Of a stretch of DNA of 64,000 nt, positions 50,206 to 58,562 are shown in pieces. The notes beneath the pieces are model-generated. The model was not told where the DNA came from. It worked only from the letters and a program-made list of their open reading frames with translations, and searched no databases. A program made the translations under genes and the position numbers. The DNA is taken from contig NZ_JBINJW010000004.1 in NCBI RefSeq assembly GCF_043951855.1, positions 62,001 to 126,000 of the forward strand. The letters are read 5' to 3'. Numbering within the stretch: the first letter of the stretch is position 1; every line of letters starts with the position of its first letter. This stretch comes from Proteiniclasticum sp043951855 (lineage in GTDB: Bacteria > Bacillota > Clostridia > Clostridiales > Clostridiaceae).

Positions 50206-51288
50206 ATGAAAAGAAGAAAAATTATGGCATTAGCCCTTAGTTCCGTTCTGGCTTTAGGTATCCTTGCAGGATGCGCAGGATCAGAAACACCAGCAGAAAC
50301 ACCTGCTGAGACGCCAGCTGAAACACCAGCAGAAGGAGAAGAGGAAGAAGAAACAGAAGAACCTGCCGGGGAAGCAGAAGTGGTTTTACGATATGGTGAC
50401 GTAAATCCAAACGGACACGTGCTGCTTGATTCAGCTGAATTCTTCGCAGAAAAAGTGGCTGAACTCACCAATGGTGAAGTGAGGATTGAAATCTATCCTT
50501 CCGGTCAGCTGGGAGACGACAATGAAGTGTATCAGGCGCTTCAGATGGGAGCTGTGGACCTTTACAGAGGAAACTCCGCATCTCTTACAGATTTCGGAAG
50601 CATGGAAGTGACGGCTTTAGCACTACCTTACATCTTCAGAGACAGAGAACATTTCTGGGCTGTAGCAAGCGGCGATCTTGGACAGAGCATTCTGGACAAC
50701 ATTCAGGCAACCGGTTCAAGAATGAAGGGGCTTTTCTATATGGATGAAGGGGCAAGAAACTTCTTCACCACAGAAGCACCTGTAACAAAGATCGATGACC
50801 TGAAGAACCTGAAGATCAGAGTTCAGAACTCCGCACTGATGCTGGATACCATCTCCGCACTGGGCGCAAACCCAACACCTATCGACTATGCTGAGCTTTA
50901 CACATCTCTTCAGACAGGAGTTGTAGATGGCGCAGAGAACCCACCAGCAAGTTACTACTCCAATAAGTTCTATGAAGTTGCACCTTACTATGTGCTGGAT
51001 GGACACACCTATGCACCATCTGTAGTACTTGCCAGTGAAATCACATGGAACAGACTGAGCCCAGAGCATCAGAAGGCCATCACTGAAGCTGGAAAGCTTA
51101 CAGAAGCCTACAACAAGGATGCCATCGAAGCTGCTGACCAGAAGGCTTATGAAGATCTGGAAGCTGCAGGCGTTGAAATCACAACACTGGAAGATCCTGA
51201 AAAATGGTCTGCTGCCATGGATTCCGTATACGAGACTCACGGAGCGAACTTCCTGGAACTCATCGAAGCAGTGAAGGCTGTAAAGTAA
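50206..51288 (+). CDS. dctP: TRAP transporter substrate-binding lipoprotein
   Basis: The 360-residue protein is an extracytoplasmic DctP-type receptor. The signal peptide ends in a lipobox (LAGC, Cys23), so it is anchored to the membrane as in other Gram-positive bacteria. A linker with the tandem repeat PAETPAET... follows (about 27-43). The binding domain shows EIYPSGQLGDDNEVYQALQ, LPYIFRDREHF, and NLKIRVQNS with the Arg that usually grips the ligand's carboxylate. That Arg suggests an organic acid, for instance a sugar acid. GGGAGG precedes the ATG. Confidence 0.92.
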   Translation: MKRRKIMALALSSVLALGILAGCAGSETPAETPAETPAETPAEGEEEEETEEPAGEAEVVLRYGDVNPNGHVLLDSAEFFAEKVAELTNGEVRIEIYPSGQLGDDNEVYQALQMGAVDLYRGNSASLTDFGSMEVTALALPYIFRDREHFWAVASGDLGQSILDNIQATGSRMKGLFYMDEGARNFFTTEAPVTKIDDLKNLKIRVQNSALMLDTISALGANPTPIDYAELYTSLQTGVVDGAENPPASYYSNKFYEVAPYYVLDGHTYAPSVVLASEITWNRLSPEHQKAITEAGKLTEAYNKDAIEAADQKAYEDLEAAGVEITTLEDPEKWSAAMDSVYETHGANFLELIEAVKAVK

Positions 51289-51351
51289 TAAATCCATAAC
51301 GATACATATTTTGTCCCCATCATGGTATGTAATGAAATAGAATGAAACATT

Positions 51352-51394
51352 TAGAAGTCCGATGACATCCTACCCGATGACACTCGGACTTCTA
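51352..51394 (+). promoter_or_regulatory. Intercistronic hairpin between dctP and dctQ
   Basis: TAGAAGTCCGA (51352-51362) pairs perfectly with 51384-51394. Only TAAAG follows, so it is a weak terminator. Such hairpins commonly protect the binding-protein mRNA and lower expression of the membrane genes. Confidence 0.6.
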
Positions 51395-51421
51395 TAAAGC
51401 TTAGAAGGGAGAATGAATTAA

Positions 51422-51898
51422 ATGAAGAAGATTATCGACCGTACCTTTCATTATATTGAAAGTCTCTGCAAGATTCTTTTAATCGTCCAAATCATTTCTG
51501 TAACCATCGTCGTGATCGGAAGGCAGGTGTTTGGAAGAACACCGGTCTGGGGAGAGGAACTGACCTTGTTTTCAATGGTTTGGGCATCTCTTTTAGGCGC
51601 CACAGTACTTCTTAAGAATGACGGTCATATTGCCGTGACGGCACTGGACCGTTATCTGCCGGACAAGGCGATCAAAGCCCTTGATCTTCTGTCCTATCTG
51701 TTCCTCGGATTCTATGCGGTGATCATGGTCATCTACGGAATCAAGCTTGTGGAACTTACAGGGCTTAACATGATGCCTGCCCTTAAGATCAAGTCCAGCT
51801 GGCTCTACGGCGCAATGCCTGTCATGGCGGTGGCCATGCTGGTGATTCTTTCCGAGAAGATCTATCTTCTCCTGAAGGGAAAAGACTATAAGCTGTAA
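51422..51898 (+). CDS. dctQ: TRAP transporter small membrane subunit
   Basis: The 158-residue protein has four predicted membrane segments (about 15-35, 50-68, 88-108, 128-148) and the DctQ-type TPVWGEELTLFSMVWASLLGA read in parts (TPVWGEEL, FSMVWASLLGA). It forms the membrane complex with the large subunit encoded 39 bases downstream. A separate small subunit, rather than a fused one, is the normal DctPQM arrangement. Confidence 0.9.
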   Translation: MKKIIDRTFHYIESLCKILLIVQIISVTIVVIGRQVFGRTPVWGEELTLFSMVWASLLGATVLLKNDGHIAVTALDRYLPDKAIKALDLLSYLFLGFYAVIMVIYGIKLVELTGLNMMPALKIKSSWLYGAMPVMAVAMLVILSEKIYLLLKGKDYKL

Positions 51899-51937
51899 AA
51901 ACGGCAGCTGAGAAAATTATTAAGGAGGAAATCATTC

Positions 51938-53233
51938 ATGCCGAATTTAACCATTGCTACCATCATCCTGATCGGTAGTTTCATACTTTTCATTGCGCTG
52001 CGTTTCCCCATTGCCTATTCACTGGGAATCGCCTCTGTGGTCACAGTCATGTATCTCAAGATGCCCGTGGAAATGGTCGCGCAGAATACCGTAAGAGGAA
52101 TCAACGCATTCTCTCTTATGGCAGTACCGTTCTTCATCATCTCCGGTGAGCTCATGAGTCAGGGAGGCATCGCCAACCGTCTCGTGAATCTGGCCAACGC
52201 CATGGTGGGCTGGATGCGTGGGGGTCTTGCGGTGGTGAACATCGTGGCTTCCATGTTCTTCGGCGGTATCTCCGGATCCTCTGCTGCAGATACTGCATCT
52301 CTTGGACCCATCCTGATTCCTATGATGAACAAGCAAGGGTACGACAACGAGTTCTCCACAGGCATCACCTGTGCCAGTTCCGTGCAGGGCATGCTGATTC
52401 CACCCAGCCACAACATGGTCATCTACGCCATGGTGGCAGGGTCTGTATCCGTAGGAGCACTGTTCCTTGCTGGTCTTGTGCCTGGGCTTCTTCTTGGAAT
52501 ATTTCTTCTGATCTACAGTCTCTATATGTCCAAGAAGAAGAACTATCCCAAGGGCGATCCCTTCAACTTCAAGAATGTGCTGGTGGCGCTGAAGGATTCC
52601 ATCTTCGGCCTCATCACTGTGCTGATCGTTGTTGTGGGTGTCATCGGCGGATTCTTCACAGCCACGGAAGCGGCTGGACTTTCCGTTGTATGGGCGTTCA
52701 TTGTGACCTTCTTCATCTATAAGGAAATTCCGCTGAGCAGATTCTGGGATATCCTGGGATCCTCCTTACGAACCATTTCCATGGTCATGATCATCATCGG
52801 AACATCAGCAGCCTTCGGATGGCTTCTGGCTTTCCTGAAGGTGCCGGAAATGGTTGCAGGAGGAATCCTGACTCTGACGACAAACAAGATTCTGGTGCTG
52901 CTCATCATCAACGCCATTCTTTTCGTGTTCGGTATGTTCATGGACATGGCTGCCATCATCACCATCACGACTCCGATTCTTCTTCCCATCGCCATGCAGG
53001 TGGGCATGGATCCGGTGCATTATGGTGCCATGATGGTACTGAACCTGGGAATCGGTGTACTGACGCCTCCGGTGGGCAATACCCTCTTCATCGGCTCAGC
53101 CATATCGGGTCTGAAGATCGAAACCCTGGCCAAGAGCATGATTCCCATGTACATCGTCATGGTGGCTACGCTTATGGTCATCACCTATTTCCCAAGTGTG
53201 GTCATGACGCTTCCGAACCTTCTGATGAACTGA
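51938..53233 (+). CDS. dctM: TRAP transporter large membrane subunit
   Basis: The 431-residue protein has about 12 membrane segments and transports the solute with sodium as counter-ion. Family stretches are FFIISGELMSQGGIANRLV, FFGGISGSSAADTASLG, LIPPSHNMVIYA and LTPPVGNTLFIGSAI. GSSAADTA and TPPVG are the usual ion and substrate-site motifs of this transporter class. AAGGAGG precedes the start. It is the last gene of the operon. Confidence 0.93.
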   Translation: MPNLTIATIILIGSFILFIALRFPIAYSLGIASVVTVMYLKMPVEMVAQNTVRGINAFSLMAVPFFIISGELMSQGGIANRLVNLANAMVGWMRGGLAVVNIVASMFFGGISGSSAADTASLGPILIPMMNKQGYDNEFSTGITCASSVQGMLIPPSHNMVIYAMVAGSVSVGALFLAGLVPGLLLGIFLLIYSLYMSKKKNYPKGDPFNFKNVLVALKDSIFGLITVLIVVVGVIGGFFTATEAAGLSVVWAFIVTFFIYKEIPLSRFWDILGSSLRTISMVMIIIGTSAAFGWLLAFLKVPEMVAGGILTLTTNKILVLLIINAILFVFGMFMDMAAIITITTPILLPIAMQVGMDPVHYGAMMVLNLGIGVLTPPVGNTLFIGSAISGLKIETLAKSMIPMYIVMVATLMVITYFPSVVMTLPNLLMN

Positions 53234-53345
53234 GGAAGCATGACCTAAAACGGATGCGAGATGCAATGTTTTAGGCCTGTAAAGTTCAGATGTCTGGAAA
53301 GTGCGTGCACAAACCATCAGCTTGAAGAATGCAGGCCATAAGATT

Positions 53346-53385
53346 GAAAAAGAGGTTTCTTATTTGTAAGAAGCCTCTTTTTCAG
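53346..53385 (+). terminator. Terminator of the TRAP operon
   Basis: GAAAAAGAGGTTTCTTA and TAAGAAGCCTCTTTTTC pair with one mismatch or wobble around TTTG. The descending arm ends in five T. Confidence 0.75.
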
Positions 53386-53492
53386 CAGGAGCAATCACAA
53401 TTGCTGTATAATGGATGATAGAAAAACACATAAGAAACGACAAGGTGCAATAAAGACAAAATAAGAAGGATAGAATTCAGGAGGAAAACTTA

Positions 53493-54443
53493 ATGAGAAA
53501 AATCAACTGGGGCGTACTGGGGTTTGCAAGGATTGCAAAGAACGAGGGAATTCCGGCCATACTGGAAGCAGAGTCTGCCAGCCTTTATGCCGTGGCTTCA
53601 AGAAACGAGGAGAAGCTCACGGAGGCGAAGGAACTCTTTCATCCGGAGAAGCTCTACCTAAGCTATGAAGAGCTTCTAAGAGATGAGAAGGTGGATGCCA
53701 TCTATGTACCGTTTCCCAATGCACTGCATAAGGAGTGGGCCATAAAAGCCATGGAGGCGGGAAAACATGTACTGTGTGAAAAGCCTCTGGCCTTAAACGA
53801 AGAGGAAGTGAGAGAAATGGTGGAGGCATCAAGGAAGCACAAGGTGCTTCTCATGGAAGCCTTCATGTACCGATATACGGAAAGAACCAGGAAGGTCCAG
53901 GAAGTCCTTAACAGCGGCCTTCTTGGAGAAATCCGTCATGTGGATTCCACCTTCCGTTTCTTCCTGAACAGGGAAGGAACCATCAAGATGAAACCGGAAC
54001 TGGGCGGAGGGGCACTCTATGATGTGGGCTGCTATCCGGTGAATTTCGCCACCATGATCATGCAGGAGGAGCCGGTGAAGATCTCTGCAGCGGCGAAGAT
54101 CCAGGATCAGGTGGATGTCCAGATTTCGGCACTGCTAGAGTATAAGGATGGTAAAACAGCATCCCTTCATGCGGGGTTCAATGCCTTCGGAAAGAACCAC
54201 AGCGAGATCCTAGGTACGGAAGGAAGACTGGAGATTCCGGACAGTTTTCTGGATAATGAAGGCACCCTGACCCTTCACACCAGTGAAGGGAAAGAGGAAA
54301 TCCATGTACCGGCATGCCACAGATATACACTGGAGTTTGAAGACTTCTCCTCTGCCATACTGGAAAACAGAGCACCCATGCTGACACAGGAAGAGAGCAT
54401 TCTGAATGCAAGGATTCTGGATTATATCTTCCAGGTATTATAA
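53493..54443 (+). CDS. Gfo/Idh/MocA-family oxidoreductase
   Basis: The 316-residue enzyme has the N-terminal Rossmann domain (WGVLGFARIAK) and VPFPNALHKEW. It also carries the active-region motif CEKPLALNEEE, whose Lys takes part in catalysis in the family. GGGALYDVGCYPVNFATM holds the second conserved set. It resembles dimeric dihydrodiol or xylose dehydrogenase-type members. A TATAAT at 53407-53412 suggests its own promoter, so it is not clearly part of the TRAP operon, though it may act on the imported solute. The substrate is unknown. Confidence 0.85.
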   Translation: MRKINWGVLGFARIAKNEGIPAILEAESASLYAVASRNEEKLTEAKELFHPEKLYLSYEELLRDEKVDAIYVPFPNALHKEWAIKAMEAGKHVLCEKPLALNEEEVREMVEASRKHKVLLMEAFMYRYTERTRKVQEVLNSGLLGEIRHVDSTFRFFLNREGTIKMKPELGGGALYDVGCYPVNFATMIMQEEPVKISAAAKIQDQVDVQISALLEYKDGKTASLHAGFNAFGKNHSEILGTEGRLEIPDSFLDNEGTLTLHTSEGKEEIHVPACHRYTLEFEDFSSAILENRAPMLTQEESILNARILDYIFQVL

Positions 54444-54510
54444 AATTAACAGAAAATTGGCGGCTATGTTACGATTTGACTCTATATTTTCTATGTATTT
54501 TACCCAATCA

Positions 54511-54519
54511 TGGTATAAT
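54511..54519 (+). promoter_or_regulatory. Extended -10 promoter of the DJ-1/PfpI gene
   Basis: TGGTATAAT lies 71 bases before the ATG at 54590. No clear -35 is needed for an extended -10. Confidence 0.5.
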
Positions 54520-54589
54520 GTAGCTAATCTATAGCGAATAGCTAAATAAAAACCTGGAGAAGGGTATTACACAGGAGGTTTTGAAAGAA

Positions 54590-55171
54590 ATGAGTAAAAG
54601 AGTAATGGTACTACTTGCACCTGGTTTTGAGGAGATTGAAGCGGTATCCGTCATTGATATTCTCAGAAGAGCGAAGGTGAATGTGCAGATCTGCAGTACC
54701 ACGGAGAAGGAATATGTCACAGGTTCGCATAACATCACCATAAAAAGCGACGTAAGACTGGATTTCATCGATATCTACAATGACGAGTATGACCTGATCT
54801 ATCTTCCAGGTGGCGTTCCAGGTGTGAACAACCTGGCTGAAAATGAGAACGTCATAGCACTGCTTAAGAAGTATGATGAAGACGGAACCTACATCGGAGC
54901 CATCTGCGCAGCACCCTGGGTGCTGAATGAGGCTGGCATTCTCAAGGAACATGATGCGACTTCCGCACCGACCTTCAGAGACAAAATCTCACCGAAGTCC
55001 TACCTGGATAAGGTATTCGTCTCTTCAGAAAACATCCTGACGTCAAGAGGCGCCGGAACGTCCATGGAAATGGGCTTCAGTATTCTTGAAACCTTAGGTC
55101 TCAAGGAAGAATCGGATCAGCTTCGTGAAGATATGCAGTACAACTTCCTCTTTGAACATGTGAACGAATAG
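54590..55171 (+). CDS. DJ-1/PfpI family protein
   Basis: The 193-residue protein is of the DJ-1/YajL branch. It keeps the nucleophile-elbow cysteine in GAICAAPWVL (Cys106, the same number as in human DJ-1). It also has the acidic partner in PGFEEIEA and LPGGVPGVNNL. Members are linked to glyoxal or oxidative damage repair, but the activity is debated. The ATG at 54590 is 12 bases after AGGAGG. A TTG at 54581 is only three bases after it. It has its own promoter and terminator. Confidence 0.9.
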   Translation: MSKRVMVLLAPGFEEIEAVSVIDILRRAKVNVQICSTTEKEYVTGSHNITIKSDVRLDFIDIYNDEYDLIYLPGGVPGVNNLAENENVIALLKKYDEDGTYIGAICAAPWVLNEAGILKEHDATSAPTFRDKISPKSYLDKVFVSSENILTSRGAGTSMEMGFSILETLGLKEESDQLREDMQYNFLFEHVNE

Positions 55172-55230
55172 AAAGTGTGAAGCGCTTCGCGCAATGACCG
55201 ATCATTAAATGGTATAGAATCGTGCATGAA

Positions 55231-55269
55231 AGAATGCCTGAAGAAATGATGATTCAGGCATTCTTTTTC
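55231..55269 (+). terminator. Terminator of the DJ-1/PfpI gene
   Basis: AGAATGCCTGAA and TTCAGGCATTCT form a 12-bp stem, followed by TTTTCTT. Confidence 0.87.
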
Positions 55270-55391
55270 TTATGGTGATTTTCAGCTCTGCCACAGCGCT
55301 GTGTCATCCCCTCAGAACAGTATTTGAAGCATGGTTTTCGTGGTGAAATTGTGAATTTTTCAATAAATAATTATGCATACAATGAAATCGA

Positions 55392-55419
55392 TTCACAAAT
55401 TCTCCAGTAGTGCTATAAT
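55392..55419 (+). promoter_or_regulatory. Promoter of the glucosaminidase gene
   Basis: TTCACA (55392-55397) and the extended -10 TGCTATAAT (to 55419) are 16 bases apart. Confidence 0.6.
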
Positions 55420-55540
55420 TTATGATAGATAACTATCTCTAATGTATGGATAATCCTTGCAAAGGAATACTTCTGTTTAGCGTTGTTATAATGACATGGA
55501 AGCGTATGCGAATGATTCATCAATCAGGAGGAAAAGAGAT

Positions 55541-58345
55541 ATGCTGAGTAAGAATACAAGAAATATCATATTGAAGACGACGGTGGCACTCACGGTTGGT
55601 ATGACTTCAGTGGTGGCAGTGAATTACAGAGAACCCGTGACTGTTTATGCGGCTACAGTGATAAATGAAACCCAGGGCGTTGCGATGGTGAAGGTCTCCT
55701 CCATCTGGACTTATTCCAGTGCGGACTGGGATGCCAGAACCAGAATATATAATCAGGGGACAAAATTCAATGTCCTTCAGAAGCTGAATGTTTCCGACAG
55801 TGAAATGTATCGGCTGGACAATGGCCTGTATATTTCAGCCAATCCGGCTTATGTGTCCTTCCAGGCTGCAGGTGGAACCACAATCATGCAGCCTCCTGCA
55901 GATACTGAGGAGACAGTGAAGACGGGAAAGACTACAGTGAACCTGAATATGAGAACGGGAGCCGGAACAGGCTACGGAATCCTATTAACCATTCCAAAAG
56001 GAGGAAGCGTCACCATCCATTCTTCTTCCAACGGCTGGTCCAATGTGACCTATGGCGGAAAGAAAGGCTGGGTCGCCAGCCAGTACCTGACCGGAATCAC
56101 CACGGTGACGACGCCGGCACCGGCGCCTGAAGCACCTACGGCGCCAAGTACAACAGGCACCAGCAAGACCACGGTGAATCTCAACATGAGAACAGGTGCT
56201 GGTACAGGAAATGCGATTATTCTCACCATTCCCAAAGGTGCAGCCGTTACGGTGCACTCCACAGTGAGCGGCTGGTCCAATGTGACCTACAATGGAAAGA
56301 AGGGCTGGGTTTCCAGCCAGTATCTGACCACGGTGGTTCCAGTGCCGACACCGACTCCGACTCCAACACCAACACCGTCGCCGGAGACCCCTGGCGATCT
56401 GGGTACCAGCAAGACCACGGTGAATCTCAACATGAGAACAGGGGCGGGAACAGGAAACGCAATTATTCTCACCATACCTAAAGGAGGCACCGTTACGGTG
56501 CATTCCACGTCAAATGGCTGGTCCAATGTGACCTATAATGGAAAGAAAGGCTGGGTCTCCAGTCAGTATCTGACCGCAGTGGTTCCAGTACCGGCGCCAG
56601 CACCCACTCCAACTCCTACTCCTACTCCGACTCCGACACCGGAGACACCAGGTATCATCGGTACCAGCAAAACCACGGTGAATCTCAACATGAGAACAGG
56701 AGCAGGAACCAGTAACGCTATCATCCTCACCATTCCAAAGGGGGGAGAGGTTTCCATCTATTCCACAGTAAGCGGCTGGTCCAATGTGACCTACAATGGA
56801 AAGAAGGGCTGGGTCTCCAGCCAGTATCTGACCACCATGGTCAGTGTTGTACCTCCGGTAGTGGAGGAGCCCAAGGAAGAAACGCCAGTGGTGGAGAAGA
56901 AACCTGCGGTGCTTCTCATAGATGATCTGAAATCCACCTACAACAACGAGAATGTGAATGTGGTGGGCAGAGCCGCCACCATGGATGGGGTAACTTCCGT
57001 TACGGCCACCATAGACGGCAGAGCCATCACGGTGGAGCGATATGACAGACCAGAACTCCATACGCTCTACAGCGATGGATACACGCTGGATAAGCTGGGC
57101 TTCAGGTTCTCCATCGATAAGGCAAGTCTTTCGGTGGGCAGCCATACCTTAGTGGTCACAGCCACTGCCAAAGACGGTTCAGTGAAGAAAGTCACATCCA
57201 CCTTCAGCATGACAAAACCTGCACCCGTGATGACCATAGGCGGCATCACAGATGGACAGGCTGTGCCTTCCTCCGATGTCACCATCAGCGGTTATGCCGT
57301 TCAGGCGGATGGTGTTTCGGGTGTGAAATACTATGTCAACGGAAAGGATAAGGGGGCTGTAAGCTATGGAGCCGCATCCTCTCAGACCGGAAACTACTTC
57401 ACCTATACAGGATACAGGAATGCGGATTATTCCTTTACGCTGAGCACAGCGGATCTATCCGCCACAGGAATGAATTCCGTACGCGTGGAAATGACCGGAA
57501 AAGACGGAACACTCTATTCCAGAACCTATATACTCAGAGGATCTCAGACAGACCGGTTCATCATGGAGCAGCAGACAAGGACAAGAGATGAATATGCGGT
57601 GCTCGAGACGAAGAAGTCCGTATGGCCGAAGATTTCACGAAACGGATTTGTCAATGCCACCATGAATGAAATCCAGTACCATCTGGATCCTGGAAACTTC
57701 ATCTATGATGAAGCCAATAAATACATGTTCATGGATCTCAGATATGATCAGGAGCTTAGCGTCACAGCGGCGCAGCTGGATAACATGCTCAGCGGAAAGG
57801 GCGTTCTCCATGATATGGGAGAAGCGTTCCTTCTGGCAGGGCAGACCTACAACGTCAATCCGATCTACCTGGCAAGCCATGCCATCCTGGAGACAGGACA
57901 TGGCACATCGGTGCTGGCCAACGGACAGAAGGTCACAGCAACCTATGCCAGATTCGGAGACGAATCCTCCATTATTCCGGACAGCATACCGGAAGAAGAC
58001 AAGGACAAGCTGGTCTACAATGTCTTCGGTATCGGTGCATGGGACAGCAATGCCAATCTCTGGGGCGCACAGAAAGCCTACCAGGAGAAGTGGTTCTCCG
58101 TGGAGGAAGCCATCATGGGCGGAGCCAAGTGGATCGGCACAAACTACATCAACCGAGCAACCAGTCAGAATACGCTCTTCAAGATGAGATTCAACTTCCC
58201 TGAAGACATGAATCACGAGTATGCCACAGACCTTGGCTGGGCAGAGAAGCAGGCAGGCAGGATCAAGGAACAGATTGAGGCCTATATGGCAAAGAATCCG
58301 GATATGAAACTGGATCTCAAGTTCTACTATCCTACATTCAGATAG
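55541..58345 (+). CDS. Secreted cell-wall hydrolase: four SH3b domains plus glucosaminidase
   Basis: The 934-residue protein has a signal peptide (about 1-38, ending YAA). After an SH3-like segment come four bacterial SH3 domains (about 130-185, 207-265, 288-345, 375-435), each with TTVNLNMRTGAGT and NGKKGWVSSQYLT or close forms. Linkers are rich in Pro-Thr repeats. Two Ig-like domains (about 445-555 and 565-665) lead to a GH73-type glucosaminidase domain (about 700-930). Its catalytic Glu is in ILETGHGTS (residue 784). It probably binds and trims peptidoglycan during growth or separation. The start at 55541 is nine bases after AGGAGG. An in-frame ATG at 55496 has no such site. Confidence 0.9.
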   Translation: MLSKNTRNIILKTTVALTVGMTSVVAVNYREPVTVYAATVINETQGVAMVKVSSIWTYSSADWDARTRIYNQGTKFNVLQKLNVSDSEMYRLDNGLYISANPAYVSFQAAGGTTIMQPPADTEETVKTGKTTVNLNMRTGAGTGYGILLTIPKGGSVTIHSSSNGWSNVTYGGKKGWVASQYLTGITTVTTPAPAPEAPTAPSTTGTSKTTVNLNMRTGAGTGNAIILTIPKGAAVTVHSTVSGWSNVTYNGKKGWVSSQYLTTVVPVPTPTPTPTPTPSPETPGDLGTSKTTVNLNMRTGAGTGNAIILTIPKGGTVTVHSTSNGWSNVTYNGKKGWVSSQYLTAVVPVPAPAPTPTPTPTPTPTPETPGIIGTSKTTVNLNMRTGAGTSNAIILTIPKGGEVSIYSTVSGWSNVTYNGKKGWVSSQYLTTMVSVVPPVVEEPKEETPVVEKKPAVLLIDDLKSTYNNENVNVVGRAATMDGVTSVTATIDGRAITVERYDRPELHTLYSDGYTLDKLGFRFSIDKASLSVGSHTLVVTATAKDGSVKKVTSTFSMTKPAPVMTIGGITDGQAVPSSDVTISGYAVQADGVSGVKYYVNGKDKGAVSYGAASSQTGNYFTYTGYRNADYSFTLSTADLSATGMNSVRVEMTGKDGTLYSRTYILRGSQTDRFIMEQQTRTRDEYAVLETKKSVWPKISRNGFVNATMNEIQYHLDPGNFIYDEANKYMFMDLRYDQELSVTAAQLDNMLSGKGVLHDMGEAFLLAGQTYNVNPIYLASHAILETGHGTSVLANGQKVTATYARFGDESSIIPDSIPEEDKDKLVYNVFGIGAWDSNANLWGAQKAYQEKWFSVEEAIMGGAKWIGTNYINRATSQNTLFKMRFNFPEDMNHEYATDLGWAEKQAGRIKEQIEAYMAKNPDMKLDLKFYYPTFR

Positions 58346-58364
58346 AAGGAATAAAAAAGTTCAG

Positions 58365-58402
58365 GAAGTTCGCCGCACGAAAGTGACAGCGAACTTCTTT
58401 TT
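58365..58402 (+). terminator. Terminator of the glucosaminidase gene
   Basis: GAAGTTCGC (58365-58373) pairs with GCGAACTTC (58389-58397), followed by TTTTT. Confidence 0.75.
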
Positions 58403-58562
58403 GGATTAATGGAGATTTCCAGTTATAATGAGGAGATGAAACGGAATAATGAGTATAAGAGCAGAAGCAAGGTGCCAGTGAAAGAGGACGGAAGAACGCT
58501 TCACTGAAAGGACTGGCGGCTCATACGGAAAGAGAACTGAAAGACAGGAGAAAGTGGAAGTT

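Larger units (their letters stand above)
55172..55540. other. Intergenic region before the glucosaminidase gene
   Basis: It holds the terminator at 55231-55269 and the promoter at 55392-55419. A second extended -10 (TGTTATAAT) ends at 55492. No gene is visible. Confidence 0.6.

Noticed and set aside
56341..56660. Short repeats resembling a repeat array
   Set aside because: The repeats are in-frame Pro-Thr linkers and SH3 modules of a coding gene, with no spacer-repeat layout, so this is not a CRISPR array.
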